Origin: Mycocentrospora acerina
Taxonomy: Eukaryota > Ascomycota > Dothideomycetes > Pleosporales
Length of the DNA stretch: 12,177 bases
Direction: 5' to 3'
Assembly: GCA_022701365.1 (NCBI GenBank)
Contig: JAKUHH010000385.1
Span: 2,311 to 14,487, forward strand
In this document: positions 1 through 8,914 of the stretch, piece after piece
How the letters are laid out: each line of letters starts with the position of its first letter
Numbering within the stretch: the first letter of the stretch is position 1
The notes under the pieces: model-generated
What the model saw: only the letters and a program-made list of their open reading frames with translations
Databases searched by the model: none
What the model was told of the DNA's origin: nothing
Translations under genes and position numbers: made by a program

Positions 1-626
1 CCCGTTGACGTCGAGGACGCAGAGAGTTCTGAAGGGGCCTGTTTGAAGGTTAGAGCGAAGGCTGCCTACCTTTGCCATTGCATCGCATTAATGCAACCCA
101 GGATAGGCCGCCGCAGCATGCTGTCGATGGTTGAGGGCAAATTGAGGCAAGAGGCCGCCTACTGCGTCACCCAAGCAGCCAGGCTTTGTCAAGCCCCGGG
201 CAAGGGGCAACGACGCAGTCTGGGGCGCGCAATCTGCCATAGCAACTGCGTAACCAGCCAAAGGCCTGGTGCATGCGGGCGGCAGGGTGATCGTGAGGGC
301 TGTGAAGGTCGTGAGGATTTCGAGAACGAGGATCGTGGCAGGGACCCAAGGGTGGAGGCTTGGCGACTGTGGCCAATGAGAAACCGAACCTGTTCACTTA
401 ATGTGATGCGCTTTACCACAGACAACTTGAAAGCTCTGTCACTACATCCGTGTAGGACTGTATAAAAGCTATAATAATTCCCCGTGGCCTCAGTGCAAGT
501 TGTAAAGACGGTCCTAAATTGGATTAACGCAATGCAATGGCTTTATTCCCTATTGAAGAACCAACTCGACTATCGTCGCTGTGCACGGACTAAACAGACA
601 ATGCGAGAATATGTGGACGGTGAGCA
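1..626. other. Left flank without a recognisable gene
   Basis: One plus-strand frame is open from the window edge to a stop at 463-465 (at least 154 codons). It has no recognisable domain, is rich in Arg, Cys and Gly, and other frames over the same GC-rich stretch are also fairly open, so it may be chance or the 3' end of something decayed. A short minus-strand frame beginning with ATG at 78-76 is open to the left edge and could be the first codons of a gene lying outside. From 466 to 626 I see nothing. No tRNA, repeat array or promoter could be supported. Confidence 0.3.
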
Positions 627-631
627 ATAAC

Positions 632-764
632 TGTAACCAGATGAGCATGAGAAAAGTTCATGTATTGTGTGTTGTGTGTATGTACAAAGTGTTCAGTATA
701 TAAAGTGGTGGGCTGATTAGTCAGGGGTGTTTCCACGTGACATTTGTAGTGCCCTGGGCTTACA
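632..764 (-). mobile_element. Solo LTR, 133 bp, with 5-bp target duplication
   Basis: The segment starts TGTAAC and ends TTACA, so its ends form the TG...CA / TGTAA...TTACA inverted termini typical of retrotransposon LTRs. It is flanked on both sides by the same 5 bp, ATAAC (627-631 and 765-769), the size made by LTR-retrotransposon integrases. Read on the minus strand it carries a TATA-like TTTATATA near its middle, so that is the likely transcription direction. It also holds a CACGTG near 734 and a GT-rich stretch near 663-680. No internal retroelement domain is attached, so it is a solo LTR left by recombination between two LTRs, or a very small TRIM-like remnant. Strand is inferred from the TATA-like box only. 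Confidence 0.75.
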
Positions 765-919
765 ATAACGTCTACAAGATCTCCCTAATGCGCGCACCCA
801 AATAGCTCGTGGCTGCGCAGCGAGCATAGCCTCATGCCGTGCGCAATATTAGCCAGTTCAAGTATGTTCAGCTGCCTTTGTAGGCGATAGATAGAAGTGA
901 AGGGTAAGTTGTCACTTAC

Positions 920-1774
920 CATTTACTACAAAGGAGTTTGCAACAAAGGGAACATCCACCCACTCATCAGATGGGGAGAGTATCTTTGAGAACATTGAGC
1001 TTGAGTTGGTAGAATGCGGAAGGTTTTATATCTTGACTGACCTGCAAGCCGGGTGAATCCATCTTGAGGATAGTGAGATAGCCGAAATCTAAAGACAATC
1101 ATTAACGTTAGCAGACTTCTGAAATATATCTAGGGAGTCTGACCCGTATGTTCGCCAATGCCGAAGCCCTTCTCATCACTTCTCTGCAGCCCATCAAAAT
1201 CATTGTGTTCGATAGGCGTATACTTGAAGCATCGAAAGAGCACTACTGGCTCCAGCTCCAGCAAACGCTTGTGTAACTCGTCTTTACTTAAGCCTAAGCC
1301 TAACGAGAACACGTCCGTAAGTGTCTTTCCTAGCCTCGTCACCTCATTAACGTACTCCAGCACTTCATGCCGCATGTTGGGAAGAACCTGGTCGGGGAAC
1401 TGGTTCTTGCCGTGTAGTGGCAGACCGATGAGCGGATGGTCATCAGCATGCTCGGGGCCGACGTACAGACCTTCCTTCCAGTCCAGGTGGCCGTGCGTAC
1501 ACTCGCCGCCAAGCGGCATGTAACCGCGCCAGGCTACGCCCCCATTGCGCACGTCGAGGACTGTCTTGACGTCAAAAGGTAGGTCAAAGAAGTCCCTCGA
1601 AGTAGAGAGGAGGGATGATTGGATTTGAGAAGAGACCTCGGTGCCTGTGATGATGAAGAAGCCCCAGGTTGAGGCGGCAGTGTGTATAGCTTGAATAGCG
1701 TGTTGGGCTTCGGAAGACTGCGGCCCGGCACTGTAGTACACTGCGAGATCAATAATGGGAACTTGCTCGGCCAT
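920..1774 (-). pseudogene. 3'-truncated isopenicillin-N-synthase-like 2OG-Fe(II) dioxygenase
   Basis: I read three exons: 1774-1144, 1088-1042 and 983-920. Intron 1 (1143-1089) has donor GTCAGA, branch TGCTAAC and acceptor TTTAG; intron 2 (1041-984) ends in the less usual AAG. The start is the ATG at 1774, giving MAEQVPIIDL, the usual family opening; an in-frame ATG at 1795 would add seven residues. The N-terminal DIOX_N domain covers about residues 4-120. Splicing intron 1 creates the iron motif HTDFGYLTIL with His209 and Asp211, the Asp codon being split by the intron. Exon 3 continues through DEWVDVPFVANSFVVN, the strand before the distal half of the jelly-roll core. A GTAAGT donor follows at 919, but no downstream exon with GD.L and the S..HRV motif (second iron His plus the 2OG-binding region) can be found. 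The family is normally about 330-360 residues; about 247 remain. As it stands it should lack a complete iron site. If intron 1 were retained, translation would stop right after HTGQTP. Confidence 0.75.
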
Positions 1775-2221
1775 ACTTGGAATGTAATTGTGCAAAAGTA
1801 CACACTTGAGTTACTTAGATTTCCCTTCCCAGCTCATAATCGAATTAGCCCGCACCGTTGTGTTGGGAAACTGCGCACGATGCGTCTGCAGGCGTCCTGT
1901 GGCGTCACAACCCTGACAGTTACCGAAGGAGGCCGGCAAAGCTACACCCATGGCTGCCGAAGCCGAACTTTCTCCATATCGGCTTGACGCGTACAACAAG
2001 AACCAATAATAACGATCAGGCGCAACCTCTGGGATCAGAGCGGCCGTCTTTACAGCAAAGGAGTGTTTTTAGTATTAGCAACTTGTCACCCTCTTGAAGT
2101 AAGGCTGCAACCAATTCATTCATACCCTGAGTTCCCTTCATAGTAGCTCACAATCGTTTCGTCACCCAAACTTTTATTAAACCCATGGAAGATCTCACTC
2201 TCACCGTGTCTCGACTTAAGC
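1775..2221. other. Intergenic region between dioxygenase remnant and GTPase
   Basis: This 447-bp stretch holds the upstream region of the dioxygenase remnant and the 3' flank of the GTPase gene, both on the minus strand. Short plus-strand open frames here (for example 1858-2097) have no recognisable content. No repeat or clear promoter motif was seen. Confidence 0.5.
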
Positions 2222-4527
2222 TCAGGCAAACCCACCCAAGGCCTCCTTGAAGATCTTGAGTCCCTTCTCCAATACCTGCCTTCTACCCTCCAACCTATTC
2301 CTGTTGCGTGAAACCTCCGGTACCTCCGCTGTCAGCATTGCAACCTGCTGATCAGTCAAGCCAGCAATGATACGCGGGCTCAACACATTCCAGCTCAGCG
2401 TATCCACAAGGTGGCGCTCAATAACCTGCTTGCACACGCAATTGATGAAGTACTTGAGCTCGTCAGCGTAGTAAGCAATCTGCGTATCTAGTGCATCTTC
2501 AGCACTGAACTTGTCCATGTCATGTTCGATACCTTCGTGCATGACCGCATCGAGTTCCTCAGAATCGATGTGCGTCTCAATTTGGCCATCGATGGTTTCA
2601 TTCATACAACAGATTTGTGCGGCTTCCGCGGCATCAGAGAGAATTTGGGCGAACTTGGACTTGCGCTGGTCTTGGATCTTGGCGATGAAGTAGTGGTTGT
2701 AGGTCATGAGGTTGCGTTCCTTGTCAGCAATGATTCTGCTAAGCTCCTCTCCCGCAGCCTTCAGTGCATCCTCGAGGGCTTTCTCCACATGGTCTGCGAG
2801 GCGAGTCTTAATATCTTTTGGAGCGATCTCGCTCAAGACGATGCCGACGAAGGTCTTGCACTTGTCAGCGATGCTCTCGATGTGCGCGAGTGCGAGCTCG
2901 TTCCATGGCGTAGATTGCTCCCAGAATAGTTGCGAGATGACGAGAGGGTTAAAGTTCCCCGGCAATTCCAAGCCACGAGAGCGCTCAAGTGTACGGTGAA
3001 CCCACTCTATTGCTTGATCGCGACCTATCTTGTTGAGGCCGACATGACCAGCCTTATCAACCAGAGTGTCCTTCTCTTCCTCTCTAGTATCGCTTTTACC
3101 CTTACCAGAGGGAATGAGATATTTGCTGCCAACGCGATGCATCCGATCCGAGAAGTTCAGATTGAGGTGCTGGACAACCGCACGGAAGCGGCGTATATTC
3201 TCTAGGGAGTCTACAGCGGCCTTCATGTCAACAACGCCGAAGAAAGGGACATCGTACTGTCCGCGAACACCAGCCTTAAGAACATCGTTGACGCTCGTGC
3301 CAATGTCGGTGAGAAACATGCGTTGCTCAGAGGGAGTACTTCTCTTCACGCTAAGCTGGTCTAATTCTTTGCTGGTGTTCGAAAGCTTCTCTATAAGCTT
3401 ATTCTTTAGATGCGGCAGCTCTGCCTTGAGGTGATTGTGGAGTAGGGCGCTTAAGCGAGATCGGAGGGTCTTGATGCCCTTGCACTCTGAAGGTAAATCC
3501 AGGTACGCGCCTTTAGAGAAGAATTGATCCTCAGCCGTGTTACGCTCTAAGAATGACTTGCTGCCTTTGAGATCGCTCCTATTCTTGACCATGTGCCATC
3601 CGAGTTCGAAGCAGATATCACGGTTCTGCGCGAGATCGAGCCAGGACCGCTGATTAGCTGAGCCCTCTGTCAGCGTGTCTGGCTTTGTAATGATACCGAG
3701 TGTACGGCGGCCAAGTGGGTCGATAATTTGACAGTGCTTGAGCACGATTTGGTTGGCGTAATCATTTTTAGCAGTGATAACAGCGAGAATGATAGTTCTC
3801 GGGTTATTCATGTAGTCCAAGATAAGCTCTTGAATTAGCGCGACATCCCCTTCACTCTGCATGCGGTTGGCAGAGTGAATAAGACCAGGCAAGTCGACAA
3901 GTGTAAGCTGAGGTCTAGAAGGACCGCTGATCTCGACCGTAAGTACATCTCTTGCAAAAGCCTTGTTTGTCTGGCCTACTTCCTCTAGACCCATAGCTTT
4001 TGTAGCCTCTGAGATAATCTCGGGTAGCTGCGTGAAGTCCAAGATAGTCCTAGTAAACTCTCGGAGCTCCTGCTGCTCCGCCTCAGAACGAGACTTGTCT
4101 GGAGTAATCCTTGTTGAGATGGTAGATGTAGTATGACGGCGCAGTATGATCTGAAGCGATTTAGTAAGGATTAGGTCGCAGTCACAAAACCGCTTACCTC
4201 TGTTGCAAAGCGCGTGCACAGGTTCTCATTCCTTGGGAAGGGGATCTCAGTTATCTAGACAAGCAGGAGTATGATCAGCGTCCGTTCCACGTACATTCTA
4301 TTCTTAATGTTTCTTACCGCTTCAAGAACAGAGCTCTTGCCAGACGACTGGTCGCCACATACTACTAGCTGAGGTAGTTCAACGATCCCGTTAAGGCCTT
4401 GACGGCGGAGGTGATCGACTATGTCAAGGACTTTCCGCTGCTCATCACTTTGCAGTGCCTCTAGGCTATCAGTGGTAACGCTATTCAGATCGATCTGCTT
4501 GAACAGCTAGGACGTGATGTCGTCCAT
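2222..4527 (-). CDS. Dynamin/Mx-like large GTPase, with in-frame stop at codon 7
   Basis: Three exons are read: 4527-4318, 4254-4198 and 4150-2222. The introns are 4317-4255 (GTAAGA...CTAG) and 4197-4151 (GTAAGC...TTCAG), both phase 0. The product is about 731 residues. The GTPase domain has G1 GDQSSGKS at residues 58-65, the conserved ITEIPFPRNENLCTRFATE segment encoded by exon 2, G3 DLPG at about 175-178 and G4 TKPD at about 244-247. A helical middle/stalk region follows, and the C-terminus from about residue 600 (KQVIERHLVDTLSW onward) resembles the GTPase effector domain. No PH or proline-rich domain is present, so it is of the Vps1/Drp/Mx-like class that self-assembles on membranes and hydrolyses GTP. 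The exact cellular role cannot be read from sequence. The odd point is TAG at 4509-4507, seven codons after the best ATG (4527), with no other Met in exons 1 or 2; the rest of the frame is intact. It is either a recent nonsense allele, a sequence error, or a gene using a start I could not find. Confidence 0.85.
4507..4509 (-). other. Premature TAG in the GTPase first exon
   Basis: On the minus strand the codons read ATG GAC GAC ATC ACG TCC TAG CTG TTC, and the conserved dynamin N-terminal helix continues directly after the stop in the same frame. CAG to TAG would be a CpA-to-TpA change, the type preferred by RIP. That origin is inference. Confidence 0.7.
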
Positions 4528-5155
4528 TGTTGCTACTGTTGCCTTTATCTCAACGTAGCTTGAGGAGTTAAATAGAGAGAATAGCGGTTTTGATCAGATA
4601 GATATACATGTCTCAAACTTTCGAGAAGCGTCTATTGAAGTAGAGGTTTGGGTAGTGAGCAAACATAGCTGTGTGCTCTTTTACAACGAGAACGACCTGG
4701 TTGGTGCAGATTCCTAGATCCCAGAATGATTCTGTTTGTTCAAAGCAACGTCTCAAGCCGTATCCGCCTAGGACGTGTAGTAGGAATTTAGTTGGTAAAA
4801 CTGAAGCCCTTTCAATACATTCCTCTTAAACGTCAAGACCCGCACATCATTACCCGTAGCAAACCTAATAAGTCTAATTACCACCTTATCAAAACAGTGA
4901 AGACCAAGCAAGTCAAGCAAGCATTTATGTCCGCTTGTACTAGCTTGACGAATCCGATTAGCGCTTGCGTTTGCTTGACTCGCTACTTGTCAAGCAAGCC
5001 AAGCAAACTGACAAGTATACCTGCTTACTGACAGTAGGGTGCAAACCCAGGCAGAGCATACAACGTGGTAGCAAGCAATAGTTAATTTCGCCTTCACCGT
5101 TATTTGATCAGGCTATGGCCACTATATGTACCGGAAAGTGATCGGAAACGGGTAG
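4528..5155. other. Gene-free upstream region with CAAGCAAGTC-type words
   Basis: No gene is supported across these 628 bases. The first part is presumably the GTPase 5' flank. Between about 4903 and 5010 the words CAAGCAAGTC, CAAGCAAGC and their complement GCTTGCTTGAC recur in both orientations, resembling the subterminal words of the MITE that starts at 5186. I could not find matching inverted ends or a target duplication here, so a decayed related element is only a possibility. Confidence 0.4.
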
Positions 5156-5177
5156 GGCCGAAGTAGGATCGGGTCGA

Positions 5178-5640
5178 CTCGTTAGCAGTATTGTCATCAA
5201 TCAAGTCAATCAAGCGAACACCTCTAGTTTGGCTTGACTTGGTTAGCGCAGCGTTCTTAGTGAATTGAATTGATTGACTTGCAAATTAGGTAAGATTGAA
5301 TTGGTTAATTAACTTGATTAAAAGGAGGTAATTAAACAGGAGAAAGTCTCTTTTTAGTAATAAACCACTTAATTTAGCTAGCCTTGTAACATTAGTAAGC
5401 AAGAAAATCTTTAGTAAGCAAGAAAATCTTTAGTAAGCAAGAGCTAATTAAGCATGTGCTGCTACAGCGCTAACCAAGTTTCCTATCAATCAAGTTAATT
5501 TAACCAATCAATTAGGCACATATTGATTGACTTGCTTGCAAAATTAAACTTCTAAGATTGACTTGATTGACTTGCATTTTATCAATCAAGTCAATCAAGT
5601 CATTCAAGCCAGCTTGCTTGTTGACAACTCTGCTCGTTAG
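5178..5640. mobile_element. hAT-type MITE (447 bp) with 8-bp target duplication
   Basis: The element spans 5186-5632. It begins CAGTATTGTCATCAA and its reverse-complemented end begins CAGAGTTGTCAACAA, giving imperfect terminal inverted repeats of about 20 bp that start with CAG. Both sides carry the same 8 bp, CTCGTTAG (5178-5185 and 5633-5640), the target-site size of hAT transposases. There is no transposase, so it is non-autonomous. At least five copies of the subterminal word TTGATTGACTTG or its complement lie in its two ends, as expected for transposase-binding arrays. It also contains a 19-bp tandem repeat at 5392-5443. Confidence 0.8.
5392..5443. repeat. 19-bp tandem repeat inside the MITE
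   Basis: Two perfect 19-bp units beginning TTAGTAAGCAAG lie at 5392-5410 and 5411-5429, followed by 14 bp of a third (5430-5443). They sit near the middle of the MITE and look like local slippage. Confidence 0.85.
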
Positions 5641-6001
5641 TGAGCGGGGTACGTACCTACCGATACTCATGATCCGACAGTTATTTCCTTTTAGCACTTA
5701 AGTGCGAAGCCATCCCTACACCTACTTTCATCACTGTTGATCGAACTCTATCCTGATGCTAAAAATAAAGACTAGGGATACAAGGGGGGTGCCTGTGCGG
5801 ATTGGAAATACGAGGTTGACGCACAGAGCCATTGAAATGCATTGAAATTTCTATCAGCCTATAGTAATCTCTATATATTTCTTATATTAGCAATGTTTCT
5901 AAATGCGCAAATTAGTTAGTATAAAAACCCTTTAGCATTAACTTACCTACTCTAAATGTGCTAAAATCTACGCCTTTTGCTACAACACTTAATAGAGCTT
6001 T

Positions 6002-7273
6002 TTAAGGATCTCTTAGGAGGTTAATGTACCTATCTTAACAGTCTACTACTATGTAAACTAGCCTATTACTCCTACTAAGCCTTATAGGCACTGTCTAAAT
6101 ATTAATACTCCTACCTAGAAGCTCTTAGTTAAGCACGCTATGTTATCTTATACTTAACAGCTAAAGCTATTTAGGGAGATAGCTTATAAGCTAGGTATCT
6201 AAGCTTTAAATAAGGCTCTCTCTAAGGCTTTTAAAAAGGAGGGATATTATTAAAGGATAGCTACAGAAAAACCTTTCTTTAAACTAAAGCACATTTAGAC
6301 TTATATATTTTAGGCTTAGCTTTCTCTTAATTAGACTTAGGAGATCTAAAGCTATATTATCTAGAGTAATAAGGCATCTTTTTAAGTTAGAAGAAGCTAG
6401 GTATATCTTACTTATTAAGCAGAAGAGAAATACTTAAATAACTGCTATATTCTTAAGTTCTAAAGAAACAGCTATGTTATAGTATAGGCATATATAAGTA
6501 GAGATAGTTTAAAAGGCCCTTTTATTATATAAGATAGAAGCGTGTAGAGAAATCTATCTTTAGAAACCTATACTTATAAGATTCTCCTTTATATCTAAAG
6601 CTTTAAAATAGAGCACAAGATCTTCTGCGTAGAGATTAGCAACACTGTATTAATGTAAGATAACACCTCTCTTTACGCAGTAAAGAACATAAAAAAGATA
6701 TTTTATAAGAACACTATTAGACTGCTCTAGTAGCTAGCAAACTTACTAGATCTTAATCTTATTAAGAATATATAGAGACTGCTAAAGTAACGCATTTAGA
6801 TAAGATTTTGTCACAAAACAGAGCCCTGCTCACGAGTCTCGCTTAGCAGCCTTGCTCACTAGCCACATGAGCAAGCCACACTCACGTGGCCTATTACAAA
6901 GAACTTAGCACCAAGCTAGCAGAAGGGTAATTATCACTCAGCTGCTCTACACAACAACGTTTGTACTACACTTGCTTTGTTAAATTAAGTACGCTTAGTA
7001 ACAACAACTACTAAGCTCCCCTTTGCATTGTATATAATAGAGATAAAATACTTAAATAGACAAGCCAGTGGTCCATACAATAGATCACCTGAATACTATT
7101 ATTCTAGCTCCTATTTCTACAACAGATTTCTTAAGAAAAAGGAAGAGCTTATCTAAGTAATACAAGAGGAGTAAGCAATAATTACAACACAGGATATACA
7201 GAAGTATTGTGTGAATATAAGGGAACGTTGTTAAGCTGTACTTAGAGCAGAAGGTAGCTATACGCTATACTAA
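6002..7273 (+). pseudogene. DD34E Tc1-type transposase, inactivated by RIP
   Basis: A single frame from about 6002 to the stop at 7271-7273, interrupted only by the nested LTR, aligns by eye to Tc1/mariner transposases. It has a helix-turn-helix-like NVPILTVYY segment, then ITPTK, then the DDE core. In the core, WSDEASF has become stop-S-N-K-ASF, KGPLII has become KGPFII, QDNAPPH has become stop-DNTSLY, and SPDLNPIENIW has become LLDLNLIKNI-stop. The first catalytic Asp is now AAT (6368-6370), the second is retained as GAT (6659-6661), and the final Glu is AAG (6764-6766). The last two are 34 residues apart, the DD34E spacing. About thirty internal stops occur, all TAA or TAG and none TGA. 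Nearly all differences are G:C to A:T, the signature of RIP. No frameshift is needed. Confidence 0.85.
6804..7129. mobile_element. Nested solo LTR (316 bp) with 5-bp target duplication
   Basis: The LTR spans 6809-7124, starting TGTCACAAAACAGAG and ending TTCTACAACA (TGT...ACA). It is flanked by GATTT at 6804-6808 and 7125-7129. It lies inside the transposase frame. Taking out the LTR and one GATTT (321 bp, divisible by three) joins AGA TTT to CTT AAG in the same frame, and the C-terminal transposase residues (KKKEELI...QEE...DIQKY) follow at once. A TATA-like GTATATAATAG near 7030 suggests plus-strand orientation, but this is weak. Its first 100 bases are richer in GC than the surrounding decayed transposon. 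Superfamily (copia or gypsy) cannot be told from an LTR alone. Confidence 0.85.
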
Positions 7274-7491
7274 AGCATTTATTTTAATACAAAATACTAA
7301 GGATTTCTATGCGTTTTGATGATAGGCAGTAGGGCTCCTCGTATTTCTAATCCGCACAGGCACCCCCCTTGTAGCTTGGGTCTTAGTGCTATGGTCTGGA
7401 ATTGCATGCACTACTATATCATCTACCGAGCTCTCTCAGACACTTGCTCGTGCCTGTCAGTTCCTGTCATCCAAGGCGACCAGAGTTCATC

Positions 7492-8839
7492 ATGTTTGCT
7501 ACTCTCCGGGCTGAAGATGCTGGAGGAGAAGTTGTTTGCATATCGTCGTCCGCCCTTCCGCCCAAATCGGGCCAGAGTGCGGTACACTTTGCATGCGATG
7601 CTTGTCGGTCGAAAAAGGTACAGTAGTACCTACTACCTACGCTAGCGCAAGCCGGCTGCTTGGGATATGGATATTGACAAGTCACAGTTGAGATGTAGCG
7701 GTCAACGGTTTGGCTGCCTGCGCTGCCGGGCCCGCAACTTGACTTGCGTCTATTCGAGCACTGCCTACGCAAAACGCCCACGATCGAGGAAGACGTTAAT
7801 CAGAGCTTCGAAATCTCCAGCCCTTCCCTCTCCATCTTCGACATCGTTCCCTGGTGCCGTCTTACCCAGCATCAAGCAGAATGGCCTGCTCAAACCCTCG
7901 ATTGCTCGACCAGAAGTATGGCAAGGCTACGACTCTTCCGAAGGTTCGCAGACGTCGTCGATCAGCAGCCTGGGACCCAGCATGGCCGCTGAAGCCTCAC
8001 CGTTTGGCGACTCGATGTATAGCGACTCGTCACTGTCTGATCTCCTGGAAGTCGACCTCACCTTCCCATTCTTCGATGAGCCCGTCCGTACGGATTTCAA
8101 CATAGATCCCAACAAACCCTCTTCGATCGAGCATGAATCGCACCGCACCGAGAACTTATTACCAGCGGATGCTGCGCCTTTTGTGCTGGAACGGGCCCTT
8201 ACACCACACCACATGGAAAGGCAGCATTCCGAGACCTTGAGTTCCGACGGCAACTCAAGCTGCTCCTTTGAACCGCTCATCCAGAAGACCTCGGCAAGTG
8301 GGAATGAGCCTCATTGCCATTGTCTATCACAAACGCTCGATCTGCTCGAAGTTTTGGCAGACCACGATAAGCTCTCGGGCGTCTCACTCACGCTGAACTT
8401 TCTCAAGCAACTCATCTCGCAAAGCACAGCCCTCGCTGGGTGCTCAAAATGTGTATCCTCGCATCGCTTGGCAACATTTTTGATCTTGTTGGTGGAAAAG
8501 ATGACTGGTATGCTCGAACACGTCGCATCGGCATGGGAGGATGGCGATGGATCCATTCAGTCTCCATGTTGGAACGGCTTTGCCAATGTCCAGATGCTAG
8601 TCAGCGCTCCGGTCCTGGTGGGAGAGTATTCGGTCGATACTCACCAGGAACGATCCGACTTGTTTGGCTTCCTGATCTTCTCTCAAGTCAAGCACATCTA
8701 CGCCCTGTGCGATACCCTCGTCCTCCGCGCAGATCTGGAGCGCTGGAGGTCTCATTGGGTTGCCCTGCAAGCTTTGTCTCTGAGGATTCGGGACTTGCGA
8801 GGCGCTCTCTCAGGGTCCATCGATCTGCAAGCATTATAG
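7492..8839 (+). CDS. Zn(II)2Cys6 transcription factor, AflR-like
   Basis: Exon 1 is 7492-7617 and exon 2 is 7688-8839, with a 70-nt phase-0 intron (GTACAG...CACAG). The product is 425 residues. Splicing brings CDACRSKK together with LRCSGQRFGCLRC, making a perfect binuclear zinc cluster C-x2-C-x6-C-x6-C-x2-C-x6-C (Cys35, 38, 45, 52, 55, 62), followed by a basic linker (KRPRSRK). The middle is Ser/Pro-rich with acidic patches. The C-terminal part has HCHCLSQTLDLLEVL (from residue 251) and CSKC (294-297), the pattern of the AflR-type C-terminal domain of regulators in fungal secondary-metabolite clusters. It is expected to be nuclear and to activate nearby genes, but the target is unknown. ATG 7492 is the first in-frame Met; an out-of-frame ATG at 7391 opens an upstream frame overlapping it. 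The upstream side is a transposon end, while the downstream side converges on the PLP enzyme gene. Confidence 0.9.
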
Positions 8840-8914
8840 TCACGAATTATCACGATTACACACATAGACTTGCATCTTCTTCTCTTCTCATCAATATTCT
8901 ACACTGTTTTGGAG

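Larger units (their letters stand above)
5156..5681. repeat. Dispersed repeat copy A, split by a MITE
   Basis: The left arm 5156-5176 (GGCCGAAGTAGGATC...) and the right arm 5669-5681 (ATGATCCGACAGT) match the two ends of copy B at 9132-9201, with one mismatch in the left arm. If the MITE and one target duplication are ignored, copy A is 71 bp and copy B 70 bp. The arms are conserved while the centres differ. Confidence 0.6.
5768..7384 (+). mobile_element. Tc1/mariner DNA transposon, RIP-degraded
   Basis: Near-perfect terminal inverted repeats of 48 bp lie at 5768-5815 and 7337-7384, with six mismatches, five of them within 11 bp of the tips. They share the core TACAAGGGGGGTGCC. A TA dinucleotide lies at each border (5766-5767, and 7384-7385 overlapping the right tip) with a 1-bp offset, fitting TA target duplication but not proving it. 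Without the nested LTR and its extra duplication the element would be about 1.3 kb, normal for Tc1/mariner. The interior is AT-rich and has no open frame, yet one frame reads as a decayed transposase. The right end is 107 bp from the start codon of the neighbouring regulator. Confidence 0.88.

Noticed and set aside
600..640. A minus-strand AHRPH stretch as the missing dioxygenase exon with the HR motif
   Set aside because: Spacing is conceivable if the solo LTR is ignored, but the surrounding residues do not match the family and a stop follows shortly.
1158..1523. Plus-strand open frame opposite the dioxygenase
   Set aside because: Shadow of the minus-strand exon; composition and residues look random.
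2522..3434. Several plus-strand open frames opposite the GTPase
   Set aside because: All mirror the conserved minus-strand GTPase exon and overlap one another.
4895..5030. A second MITE with CAGT ends
   Set aside because: Inverted ends are only a few bases long and the 8-bp flanks differ.
5392..5443. CRISPR-like array
   Set aside because: Units are contiguous without spacers, and the context is a eukaryotic MITE.
5512..5697. Small minus-strand open frame
   Set aside because: Lies across the MITE end and its target duplication; no recognisable content.
7316..7645. Plus-strand open frame of 109 codons as a gene
   Set aside because: Begins in the transposon terminal repeat and overlaps the regulator exon in another frame; kept only as a possible upstream reading frame.
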